Both the position numbers and the translations under genes were made by a program. The notes beneath the pieces are model-generated. The model was given only the letters and a program-made list of their open reading frames with translations. It did no database searches and was not told the origin of the DNA. Positions 21,246-32,126 of a DNA stretch of 64,000 nucleotides are shown here, one piece after another. The stretch covers positions 41,886,068-41,950,067 of the forward strand of contig CM059566.1 of NCBI GenBank assembly GCA_030386875.1. The letters run 5' to 3'. The stretch comes from Morinoia aosen (taxonomy: Eukaryota; Arthropoda; Malacostraca; Amphipoda; Talitridae). Numbering within the stretch: the stretch's first letter is position 1; each line of letters begins with the position of its first letter.

Positions 21246-23165
21246 TTTTGACAGGCATTATCAATACTTTCCCCAGAAACTCTTCGCTTCCATCAATTAA
21301 AAAAATAAAAGTACATTACAACAGCGTAAATGAACCTTTCCTACTGAAAGCTCACGTAGAGGATGAAAGTAGGTGGGTAGATGAGATGGGCAACCAAAAC
21401 GAGTGTTATGTGGACATGTCATAATTTTTATTCAAGCTCTCTTTAGGTAGTAGAATTTTGAAATGATTTTCTTAGATGACAGTGTTCATGAACGATAAAA
21501 ATGTTTCCTAGCGGCAAATGTAAACGATATTAAAATTAAGACATTGTGGAAAGTGTAGAATGCATTTAAACTATAAATCAGGTATGTAATTTGGAAACGA
21601 GTATGGTTGTCCTGAGATATTATGACAACACAGTATTTAAATCATCCTAATTTCTTGAAAAATGGGCCTGGATAGGCGATCGTCAAATTGCTTCTAGTTT
21701 TAATTAGCTTCTAATATTAATATCTGTATATTTTGAAGTGGGACGACGAAAATTAATTCAGAAATATTTTCCAGACGTGGCCAGAGCTAACTGAAGGTAG
21801 CTTGGCCCCGTATTATATTTTAACAAGACAGCAAGAGCGTGCGGTATTTCATTAAGTACTGTGCACATGGATTATTTAATTTCTCGAGAAAACTTACGTA
21901 TTTATGGAATAGGAGGATTCATGATAGGGATAATTTACCTTAAACAGGTATAAATTATTTCTTCTAAAGACCTTAACGTTAAAAGAAAATAAATAGTTCA
22001 TTTTACGCACACTGCTGATTATTTCGAAAATTCATTTCAACCAAAGAAACTCGAGCGTGAATCTGCACGAGCTTCTCTCTTTCTTAAAAGAAAGTTCCTC
22101 CAACACTGCACCGCACTCAAACTCGTTAATTCTGGTCACTTAAGCCAAACAGTGCAGCCTCAAACAAAGTAACTCTTTAGAAAATGTGCAACAAAGAAAA
22201 TGTGTCGAAAAGTTACCCTAAAGCGACAGTTTTTCTTCTTGCGTCGCTGCCGCATCGACAGCAACGCGCCAGGACGTCTTTCGTGACAGCGACAATGACC
22301 TGCTGCCGCTGAATGGGACTTGGGAGGCGAGACGCAGCTGTTCCAGTTAACGGCTTCAACACTATGCTAGCGGTCATTTTATTTTAAATTCTACTGGCGC
22401 ACAGAGGAGCACTCATCGCTGTAAGGGCATGCGCAAAGGCGGGGTGTTATAGGCTGTCAGATCCATTAGAATGGTCTGAGCTTGCATGATGAGACGAGGC
22501 TTAAAATGGGTATAGTGTATATTTTGCGTCAAACTTGGGAAATTGTACGAATTCGGCATTCATGAGCTTTTCGACTGAGAATGAAGTCGGAGCTGTAATG
22601 AATAGAATAACTTCATCTTCTGAGTTTTTATCTTTAATACGGACTCTGGATCTAAAATTACACTCATTATATTCGTTTTGATTTGGTAATTTTAGAACGT
22701 GCTAGAATAATTCTATCAGGTATGGCAACTATGCACGGCGTACATGCAACTACCATGCACGTACGTGCATGTATTCATTAGCCACCAAGTGTTGTTGGAG
22801 GTATGCACCGGAATATAAACTTGAGCCCGACATTATTGAGTATATATTTCCTGTTGAATTATATGTTTACGGAATTGTATACATGGTGTTTCAGAACAAG
22901 AGGAACAACGTTGCACACCAAGTGAAAAATGGCTAAATAAACACTTTTTCTTTTATGGAATTTTCTGAAAAAAGTTCTGGCTTCTGAGATATAATTCAGC
23001 CAGCATTAGGAATAATAGTAGCCGATGAAAGATTAAGTTCAGGCACATTCAAGAATACTACAGAGGAACGAAAAATTGCAGGCGTTCCTGTAGGTCCCGC
23101 TTAATATCTCTCAGTGCTTTCTTTCCTGTTTTAAGGATTTATATTCCTTCGTTATTCGTACGGAC
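21246..23165. other. No gene; GC-rich patch and an 18-bp perfect palindrome
   Basis: 22220-22460 is GC-rich (gctgccgcatcgacagcaac, then others) and may be a promoter-like or exon-like island, but no family was seen in any frame. 22754-22771 is the perfect palindrome catgcacgtacgtgcatg. The remainder is AT-rich. Confidence 0.3.
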
Positions 23166-23169
23166 TTAT

Positions 23170-23430
23170 GGGTCATTTAATTTGCTATTTTCCCCCTCAT
23201 GTTTGCTATGCTTACATTAATGTCACCATCTATTCATCAATTTACGCTTCATGCCATCCATTTCGTAAAAGCTACTTTCATAACGTCATCTATTCGTACG
23301 TATTCACATTCACGTCCTCATCTATTTATACGTATTCCCTTTCATGTCCTCATCTATTCATCTAAATTTACTTTCATAACGTTATTTATTTTTTTAATCC
23401 AATTCAAGTCTTCATCTATGTTTACTTTCA
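23170..23430 (+). repeat. Pyrimidine-rich degenerate repeat
   Basis: Repeated catctattcat, tttcatgtcctcatctattc and tactttcat motifs in imperfect tandem. The plus-strand frames over it are low-complexity and not genes. Confidence 0.4.
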
Positions 23431-24049
23431 TGCTCCCTCCCCTCGCTTCAGCCTCACGGCGCAGGCTTTTCGATTCGCGTTTTTTAAATCCGCTCAACAA
23501 ACAAGCGGCCATGGAAGCATCTCCCTTACCCAAATTAAATTTGCAGCTCCAGCGTTCGACCTCAGAATCAGAAGCATACCCTTGAAGTTACTGCATAAGA
23601 GGACCGTATAGAGGCGGGACTTTTTCTTCCCTTTCTTTGTGTGCAGAAGAAAATGGAAGCTATAATTACATGTCTTTTTTCCTTCGTAACCTACACTAAA
23701 CTTGACATTTGTTAGCTTGTTTTACTTGAATCTGCATACACAATTTTAAGACTAAAAAGGATCAAGTGTTCTAGTAGACAGTATGCTAATGGTCGTAACA
23801 CCAAGAATCGCACAAAATACATTGGCACCGGGTGAAGAACTCTGCATGTTGATCCCATAAATTACACAATATTCATAAGCTCTCATTGGTTTCAGAACTT
23901 ATGAGCGTATCTTTGCAAATGCAACAAACGTATAAGATTATTCACATTTTTATTGCCTTAACGTCGTCTTCCACAGTAAAAATTATGGCATCTTTTTGTC
24001 AACTACGCTGATGCAATGCTACCTCTACTCTCTCATATACTAAATAAGT

Positions 24050-24380
24050 TGCTGTTCGGGTGCACTGCTTCTACTATTTTTATACAGTGCTGTTGCTATT
24101 CGGGTGCACTGTTGCTATTATTTTCATACAGTGCTTTTCCTGTTCTGGTGTACTACTACTATTTTCATTCACTGTTATTGGTACTTTTGTATACTGCTGC
24201 TGCTGCTATCTTCACGTAGTGCTGTTGCTGCTCTGGTGTACTACTACTATTTTCATTCACTGTTATTGGTACTTTCGTATACTGCTGCTGCTATCTTCAA
24301 GTAGTTCTGTTGCTGCACTAGTGTACTATTACTACTACTATTTCCATTCAGTGGTGCCGTCGGTGACGTACGCTGCTGCT
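24050..24380 (+). repeat. About 88-bp minisatellite with internal CTG/CTA triplets
   Basis: ctggtgtactactactattt occurs at 24145 and 24233. Between them lie tcattcactgttattggtac and runs of (ctg)3-4. A third degenerate unit continues to about 24380. Triplet number differs between units, suggesting slippage. Tyr/Leu/Phe-rich frames here are artefacts of the repeat. Confidence 0.6.
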
Positions 24381-25599
24381 GTTGTCCATGTTTGCCTTCC
24401 GCTGATGAGTTCTGTCCTTCTGTTTATCTTCCAAAGTTCAATTAAGTTCTCGTGAGCAGCCAAGATTAGTCTTCAAGGATTGCCTTCTAACTGCACCTCA
24501 GGGCTCACAGATCCACCTCGGGGCCTGACGTTTTATATTTCACTGAGAAAACACTTCTCAGGTTCTGGAACAACTTTATGTTGCTTATGCAGGCCTATTT
24601 TTTTCTGTAGCGTAATTCTGTGCTTCAACTTTGATTGAATATCCGATGAAGCAACAATTTCATATGTTAAGGCAACCCAAGGTTCTACCGGGAGATAAAT
24701 GTTTGTTCATAGGAGAAGTCCATTTTTTGGATGAATGATGTACATCGAATCTCTTTCTAGATGTTATATTTTCTCCACTCGATAAATATTTTTACAAGCG
24801 CTAAACCACAGCCAGGTTGCTGATACTGCAACAGAGTAAAGCAAAGAGGATGCAGCTACGTTGAAGGTTAATTAATCGAGATGAAACTTATAATGGTACT
24901 TCGGGAAAAAATAGCTTCTGTTAATTATATGGAGTGCGATATTTATACTCAGGAATTGGGTGAGAGGGATTACGAACCCTGTACATCTTTGGGTCGGAAT
25001 AGTATTATATAATATAAGCTATAGATCATTTCTAGAATAAAAATTTTGATCTGCAGAAAAGAAAAGCACTTTCATGTGTTCGGAATGTTGAATCAACAAG
25101 ACTTTCAATTCTGGCGCAGCAATAAAAACTGATGAATTTTATTGTCTTGGTTGTCGTGAAGTGTTCGCCTTGTAGAGTCATTTATTTCGATGAAGAAAAA
25201 CTTTCTGTGACTGATCTCGTACATTTGCTGTGAAATACGTGAGAGATTTTACTGTCTATGAGTTGACCGATTCCTTACCGATAATGATCTTGGCGATATG
25301 GTTTAAACGAAATGGCTCAGATTTGCATGCCTCTCGAGGTTCATTGTGCAGCCTTCGCGAAATGTTGCCATATCATCTTTCAACAGGCATCCATATCAAA
25401 AATCTATAAAGCCTGCAACAACTCACGACGGCAATGTTCCACCTGACATGATGTACTCGTAAATGACTCTGGACAACTTCCGAATGGGAGTCCATTTTTA
25501 ATGGGCAACTTCCGAATGGCTTAAAAATGGTGTCAACATTGGCGGTCGCGATATAAGAGTAGGAGTTCACAATCTCTTTAAATACATTTGCAATTAATG
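24381..25599. other. No gene recognised
   Basis: No conserved frame. A local duplication of caacttccgaatgg lies at about 25470-25525. Confidence 0.3.
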
Positions 25600-25601
25600 T
25601 A

Positions 25602-26186
25602 CAGGGTGGCCTAGAAGTAACTGACCCTTTTAATTTGCTAATAAAAATAAAACTAACTATGAACGCTAGAAATTTGAAACTTGTTTTATTGAAAAGAATA
25701 ACAATTTTATAGTTTACTAACACTATGTTTTGAACATAATATCCTTCAAATGGCCGCCCCGGTTGTTTTGACAAATTAGGGCTCTTTTCCTTGTTGCTTC
25801 CATAACGCTCTTTAGTGTTTCTGGCGAGTTGAGCTATTTCAGAAGAAATGTTGTTTTTAAGTTCTTGTAAATTTGTTGGATTTGTTCCATAAACTCGTGA
25901 CTTGAGGTAGCCCCACAAGATGAAGTCGCACGGGGCCAAATCTGGAGAACGAGGGGGCCCATGAATGTTTCTAAATCGGGAAATTAAATGATTAGGAAAG
26001 CAATCTCTTAACAATGTTGGAGTTTCTCTTGCCGTATGGGCTGGGGCTCCATCCATATATAGGATGCCATATAATAAACCATAAAAATGTTATTCTTACA
26101 AATTAAACAGGTTTCAACTTTCTAGCATTGAAATTTTTCATTTTTATTAGCAAATTATAAGGGTCAGTTACTTTTGGGCCACCCTG
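25602..26186 (-). mobile_element. Internally deleted Tc1/mariner-superfamily transposon
   Basis: Terminal inverted repeats of about 48 bp: cagggtggcctagaagtaac and on to ctaataaaaat at the left, and the inverse, cagggtggcccaaaagtaac, at the right, each flanked by the TA dinucleotide typical of this superfamily (25600-25601 and 26187-26188). The 585-bp element retains only the 3' end of the transposase gene. The TIRs differ at few bases, so it is not very old. It depends on a transposase from elsewhere. Confidence 0.85.
25733..26056 (-). pseudogene. Transposase C-terminal fragment (Tc1/mariner superfamily)
   Basis: Reads DGAPAHTARETPTLLRDCFP, then PRSPDLAPCDFILWGYLKSR and ELKNNISSEI. DGAPAH carries the second catalytic Asp and SPDLAPCDF the third acidic position of the DDE/D nuclease. 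After ISSEIAQL the frame shifts by one base; the ending RGGHLKDIMFKT followed by a stop is found in the next frame, near 25733-25740. The N-terminal DNA-binding part is deleted, so the product cannot be functional. Confidence 0.8.
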
Positions 26187-26655
26187 TACTCTAGAAACGA
26201 TTATTCCTTGGTTTGACTTTTGTTCTAGAACCATTATTATAGTGTCCTTTTCGTTAACCTTCAGAATCACTGTTTACCCTGGTTTCCGTTTAGCTAATTT
26301 TTAGAATTTTTCGTCAGGAAATCGACATTTACAACACATCGTAGCTACAATACAGCTTAATAAATTAAAGAGATTTCTGTGAAAGGTTAAATTTTGCCCT
26401 TGACGAGTATGAGCAGGCAGAGAGCTTAATTTTGCCCTGCGTTATTACTGAAAGCAGCGCGCAGACGGCGATAACAAAACAGCAGACAAACAAATTAGAT
26501 TCTAAAAGTACTGGACCGCTTCAAAAGAGTACTGTATCGTTACGCTTAAGTGCTTCAGAGTGTTAATACCGGTAGTTTTTTTCGTTACTTTCGTTGGCCT
26601 GCTGTTTCATTTGTCAGTCTTTAACGGTAGGGGAATTGACGTGAAATTAACCAGC
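26187..26655. other. No gene recognised
   Basis: AT-rich intergenic sequence; aattttgccct occurs twice (about 26390 and 26428). Nothing else seen. Confidence 0.3.
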
Positions 26656-26659
26656 AGAA

Positions 26660-27240
26660 CTGTTAATCTAGATAAAAATAAAGACTCGCTTTAATTTGGA
26701 TCTAAAATCGCTACCAATTTGAATCACCAAGATGCAGAACTAGTAGAACTGTAAATATCGAAGAGAATAAACACGCCCTTTAATTTGGATCCATAGTCGC
26801 CACCAATTTAGCTCACCAAGATGCATAATAGTGACGAAGTCCCGCAAAATAACTCTTCATTTAAAATTTATCCCCTCTCTTGAAAGACCTCTGGCATTGA
26901 GAACACCTTTAATTTGGATCATGCACTTTGATTTGGATCTATAATCGCTACTAATTTGGTTCCTCAAGATGCATGATAGTGACGAAGTCCCGCAAAATAA
27001 CGTTTCTAGACACGCCCTTTAATTGGGATCTATAAACACTACCAATTTGATTCCCCATGATGCATGATAGTGACGAAGTCCCGCAAAATAACGTTTCTAG
27101 ACACGCCCTTTAATTGGGATCTATAAACACTACCAATTTGATTCCCCATGATGCATGATAGTGACGAAGTCCCGCAAAATAAGTCCTCATTTGAAATTGA
27201 TCCCCTCTCTTGAAGGACCTCTGGCGTTGAGAACGCGCCC
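26660..27240 (+). repeat. Mosaic tandem repeat (91-bp unit plus a second block)
   Basis: cgtttctagacacgcccttt starts at 27001 and at 27092, an exact 91-bp duplication. Diverged units with ctttaatttggatc, gctaccaatttg, accaagatgca and gtgacgaagtcccgcaaaat begin near 26691 and 26779, and again near 26930. A second block (tcccctctcttgaaagacct, then ctggcattgagaac) occurs at about 26870 and again at about 27200. The structure is a nested minisatellite. Confidence 0.65.
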
Positions 27241-30200
27241 TCCTACCGAGGTGTCACTCCTGAGAGCCCTGTTGTGTCCTGGTCTCGGTCCAGCGCTAGA
27301 CCGTGACTCCAGCGGGGGAGATCGAGGGGCTCACTTGACAACACGCGTCTGTCCTCGTAATGACGCCCAAATGACATCCACGGCCAAATTTTTGGGCTTC
27401 ATACGAGGGGAATTTTCATCCCAAGAAAGCGATAATTTTAGTTCGGGGAGAATCCAACACGCGGCGTCGATGCCTGCAGCCTTTGCATGCAAAAGTTGTG
27501 GTTAGATTTTGCGGCTTACCAGAGGGAGATTTTTGTGGCCTAAGAACACTGCCTGAATAATATATTGGCCAAGAGATAGCAATGTGTACTGGGTCTCACT
27601 TGGAGAATTTCGACATAAAAGGTTTCTGAGAGCTGTTGTTGGCGAGACACAGCTGCGGACTTGAAAGACTTCGACGCTCGTACGATTTCGATGTGAAAAA
27701 CTTCTCTTCAAGCCAAGCCTCGATTCAACTTGGGACTCAACAGCGAAATTGGAGATAAGTTGACAAAATTAGGAGACTGGTTTTGATAGCCCAAAACAAG
27801 CAAAGGTATTTTTAAATCTGTCATTACTTAAACAATTTATTTACCACAATTAAGCGATACAGAAGTACATTGTTTCTTGTGTGTACAATGTGTAAGTACA
27901 ATGGTCAAATTTGAGTATAGCTACCTATATATGAGTCCGAAACAAAAAATAATTTGATAAAAAATTGATTTTTTCAGGCTCTGGATACATATGTCTACAA
28001 TTGTGAACAATTTGTTACATATGCTGCACATATAGTTGGGGACTGCAACAGTAGACTGCAGTCTACTCCAACAGTAATTGGTGGAATTAAAAGACTGCAA
28101 CAGTAATTGGTGGAAATAAAACAATTTTAAAAATTGGCTCAGCATTTCTAAAACACCTACTTGATCGTGCTTTGAGCTGGAAAAATAACAATAACGCCAA
28201 CAATGGTCAACAAACTGGAAAATTTTTGAGTTTCCCTCGTCGCAATGGTGTATCTATCACAAAATTTTGAAATTTCAACGCCTTTTCCGTATTAATTGGA
28301 GGGGTAAAATATCAGTTACCCTAAGCGTAAAAGCTCACATGACGAGAAAATAAATCTTTCCCTTGCAGGTACATATGGCCAAACAGTGTGTTCGAATATG
28401 GTCAGTTTATACAGAAACAGCCATTACTGTTGGTAAAGAAAGAATCCGACCCCATCGGAGTTTATTTTTCTCTCTTGCTCACACCGCATTCCTCCCTATG
28501 TTTTTTTTCGCTAAATCTGCTATAAAGTTTCAATTTCTCATGAATTATCCCTATCGTTATGTCTAACTGAATTTGACGAGCTTTTGCGACGTTCTCTCGG
28601 AACGTCTTTTCTGGCCAAACGAAAAACGGAAGCTTCAGCTTTGTCTAGTTATGAAGGACTTTTATATTGAGAAATATTTAAATCCAATGTGCTATAAAAC
28701 ATTACATGTTTCAACTTTTTTTTAAATAAACGATTTTTGTTTCCTTTATTTTTTCTTTAAAATTTATCAGCATGTTAAGTAGATTGGAGAAGCCAGTGTA
28801 CTGCTTCGACGTATCGTGTTGGATTTGGAACTCTTCGCATTCACAGAGAAGTAATTGCCATGCTTCTGGGAATAATATTTCGCACAGGTGTGGGCATTCT
28901 CCTCAATTTTGTTTGTTTCAAACTCAAGGAATAAGTAAATCATTTCAAGAAGTTTTTTATATATATTTATAAAAATCCGACGAAATTGTTGACATTGTTA
29001 AAAAGAACATATTGTTTCAATAAAACATGCAAGTTAGGATTCAGATCAGCGTTAATCCAGAAAATACGAATAAACGTCATGAGGAATCAGCTCATGAAAT
29101 AGAATCTCGTTTACATTTTTCAAACATAACATGATTGAATTTATGTTACGCAGTGTATTCTTCACGCTTTATATGGCGTTGCGTCGTTAAAATAAAGCAC
29201 ACAGAAACAAAGAAACTAAGGCGAGATTAAAGCAGAATTTTATAGGGAAGCGGACGGCTTCAAAATGCTTGGTCAAGCGGTCCTCTATACAGAGGAAGTT
29301 TTGACGATTTCAGTGAAGTGTGTTTTAAAATATGGTTTGTTTTCATTATAACTTTCTAGTTGTGTAGTTACGACTGCTGCCTGTAAAAGTTTTCTCATAG
29401 CAAATCAACTCAGTGGATACGTTCTGACTAGAAAAAATCAGAAAATAGAAAAAGATCCTGAAAGTAGATTCCAACTCACGATGAATTTTATCTTGAGATG
29501 TACTTTTCTTTAACTAGTTGACTAAGTTTTTGACTAAGCCAAATTGACTAAGTTTTTGCCCGCCTTTTCATCAAGCTAAAATTATCACTTTTTCAGTCAT
29601 TGCTGTTTCTTGATTCTGACCTACTCGAAACGAAGTTATACGTACATAGACAAACGAGGGTTGTTATGTTTCCAGATTCTTGGTTTTTCTGAGACCAAAT
29701 TCTTAAGTTTGAGTTCCTTTCAATTCACATCGTACCGCATAGGCCACTCAACGTCTGGCCTCTCAGCAGTGTAATTGCCTAACCCTGAGTGGTCTTACTA
29801 GTCAAATTTTACAGGAAAAATCCCAAACTTGAAAGTTTTGGCCAGGAATACGCCAACCTGGCAACCCTGAGCCGCCACCTCAGCACTGGCGGCGGACGTA
29901 AATTGCTATGCACGGCCCAAAACTGCAGCAGATTTCTGATGTGCTTGACATGCAGCTGATGAGGAAAGTTACTGATAGGAGAAACTCGACAGCAACTGCT
30001 GAGCTAATTGCGCATCGTTATTCCACACTGCGAGTCTCTCTCCATCCACGTATTTTACTCACATTAGGAATCAATTCCCAAGTTACTATAACAATTCAAA
30101 GAAGTTCATTTTGCGTATAAAACGTAACCGAAGCAGCAACTTCAGGTGAAAACAGTGTGTTTACTTACGCTAGTTAGCTAAACGAATAAAAAATATACGC

Positions 30201-30597
30201 AGTGAACTTATAATAAAAATAAGTGCCGTCTACGGAACGTTCACATTGCGCTGATCAGCTTCAATGTACGTCATGCAAGTAAAGATGCAATATCTATTTA
30301 TCTCGTAATAACAGATTTATTCGTTTGATAAGTCTCATCTCTCAGATTTGTACAAAGATCCTAACTAATTTCACAAAACCCTACGAAGAGGCCTATTCAT
30401 TGCTGAGCTTAGAAAGAGCAAAATAAACTAAGTCAAGGAGTCAATGATGAAATCAACAAAATAAGTTTGTAAAACAATTCATAGTATGTAAAGTATCACG
30501 TATCTTCTCCTAACTCGAAATCTCTGATACTCTGCAGTACAGCAGCTCTTCAGTAAGTAAAGGTTCAAATACTGGCCTAACCTTGATCAAAAAACAA
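27241..30597. other. No gene; an 18-bp palindrome and a local duplication
   Basis: 28050-28067 is the perfect palindrome agtagactgcagtctact, followed by two copies of caacagtaattggtgga (about 28070 and 28098). 27240-27480 is GC-rich and open on the plus strand for 116 codons but resembles no family. On the minus strand AATAAA at 30321-30316, about 280 bases past the stop of the kinase gene, is a candidate poly(A) signal. Confidence 0.35.
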
Positions 30598-31057
30598 CTA
30601 TGCCACTACGGACGCTTCCATCATCTCATCAAACATCTCTAGGAGACGTGAATTCATTAAAGAATTTGTTTTCAGCTTTTTAAGCATGAATTGCTGCAAT
30701 TCTTTTTTGTCGGCATCGTTCATCTTTTTAAGCAGAATGTCAACGTCAAGGACGTCATCGGAGTTCTCGCACACGAGCGGGATCATTATCAGTCCAGCAA
30801 GGAGGCCAAAAAGCAACTTATCTTTGTATTCTTGTTTAAGCTCATCAACAGTGAATTTCAATTCCACACCCGCAGCCTGACTGACGGCAGCGTAACACGA
30901 ATAATAATTCTCCATCACAGAATCCCAGTGCTTCATCCTGAAGTCTCGGTCGACGCTGGTGTAGGACAAGTAGTGGAGGTCCGCCACCACCGAGGTGACG
31001 CGGTGGAACTGGAGATCCAGAAACTTGCACTCGGTCACGCGGCCAGAGCTGTCGTAT
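30598..31057 (-). CDS. EcKL gene A, last exon (C-lobe)
   Basis: Starts after tctcgacag with YDSSGRVTECKFLDLQFHRV, the family's second metal-binding motif, and ends SVVA, stop at 30598-30600. The alpha-helical C-lobe (FTVDELKQEYKDKLLFGLLA) is typical. Its splice position is identical to that of gene B's last exon. Confidence 0.85.
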
Positions 31058-32126
31058 CTGTCGAGAAAATGTGCTTTTAAGTGATGGAAATTTTTTACAC
31101 ATCTGTCAAGAAAAATTTCGGCTGTGATCTTATTGGAGTCCATACTGTGATAAAAGTTAGCCATTAAATTTTATACCCTTCTAAAAAGTACGCGCATCTC
31201 GTACTACCTTTTATGTGTTCACAAATACGAGTATTCATAGTGTGTAGTTGGAAGGAATCAATGGCTAATTAAGTTTAAAGGCTTAATTTACTCCTACCTG
31301 AAAAGAAAGTTGTTGTTCCAAGCATCTCCGTGGCATATCGAAAAGAAGGGAGACGAAGTTTGTCTCTGCAAATCGTAAAGCTCATGTGCCTTTGATTCGT
31401 TCTTTCTTAGGAACTCTGCCATTTTTTCATATCCTGGATTAATTTCGGCAGCTGCTATCCCGGTTGAGATAAAAGAATTAAAAAATTCTTCATATGTGAC
31501 CAAACACTGGCTTTCCTTCTTCAGGATACTGAACTGATCTTCGACGCAAGGGAAAACCTTGATTAGTTCGAGACCTTTTACTTGGTTCTTGGCCATGAGC
31601 AGAGAGGCGGCCGCGTGCAGACGCGCCAGCTCGCGGCAGATGCAAGTCATGTGCTCTAAATCGAGGGGCGACGTGCGGTCGCAGAGCCTGAAGTCTCTCA
31701 AACGCAGGTCCTCCAGGTACAAAACTTTGCCGCCATTCCTGACAACTGCCAGGTAGCATTTTGGGACTTGCAACTGGGGTTGACCGACTGCTTTAAGCTC
31801 ATCGTTCAGCAACGGAACTAATTTTGAATAAAAATCTGATTCCTTCGTGAACACAAACATAGCGAAGTCGTATACTGCTGAGGAGTGAACTGGAGTCGCT
31901 TTCACGATGAAGGAAGTCTGTTTGGCAACTCCGCGTAGGGTGTAGAACACAGCTACGCTGGTCATTGTGCCCAGGTAGTTGTCTCCTTTCTTGGTGAAGT
32001 CTCGAACTTCGTACCTTTCAAACTGAGCTTCCGCGCCCTCGGCGTCCGCAAGGGCTTTGGCGATGTCATGTTCACGAATGAACTCGTAAGTTACTTCGCT
32101 CGGGGACGTGTGATGTTCTTCCTGCA
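30598..32126 (-). CDS. EcKL gene A: ecdysteroid-kinase-like (CHK kinase-like) protein, first exon missing
   Basis: Two exons, 32126-31298 and 31057-30598, join in phase 2 (AG|A = Arg) across a 240-bp GT-AG intron and give 429 aa, close to the usual 400-430 for the family. Visible parts: the nucleotide loop GDNYLGTMTSVAVFY (about residues 39-53); the ATP-binding Lys in SFIVKATP (about 67); YLEDLRLRDFR (about 130); the Brenner motif CHGDAWNNNFLF with catalytic Asp (about 266-277); and the second metal site FLDLQFHRV with Asp (about 290). Such kinases phosphorylate ecdysteroids (22-phosphates) or other small alcohols in the cytosol; the substrate is unknown. The exon begins after acceptor tactccttcag in phase 1. 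The missing N-terminus must come from an upstream exon I could not locate. No frame break is seen. Confidence 0.85.
31298..32126 (-). CDS. EcKL gene A, exon 2 (N-lobe to catalytic loop)
   Basis: Starts after tactccttcag; gene B has its acceptor at the same place and phase (G|TG, Val). It ends NNNFLFR with donor CAG|GTAGGA, phase 2. A longer stop-to-stop frame extends to 32148 but has no ATG, which supports a splice acceptor here. Confidence 0.85.

Noticed and set aside
24016-24455. Tyr/Leu/Phe-rich plus-strand frames
   Set aside because: They overlap in all frames across the triplet-rich minisatellite, so repeat artefacts.
30686-31756. Plus-strand and alternate-frame reading frames over EcKL gene A
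   Set aside because: Shadows of the kinase exons; no family motifs.
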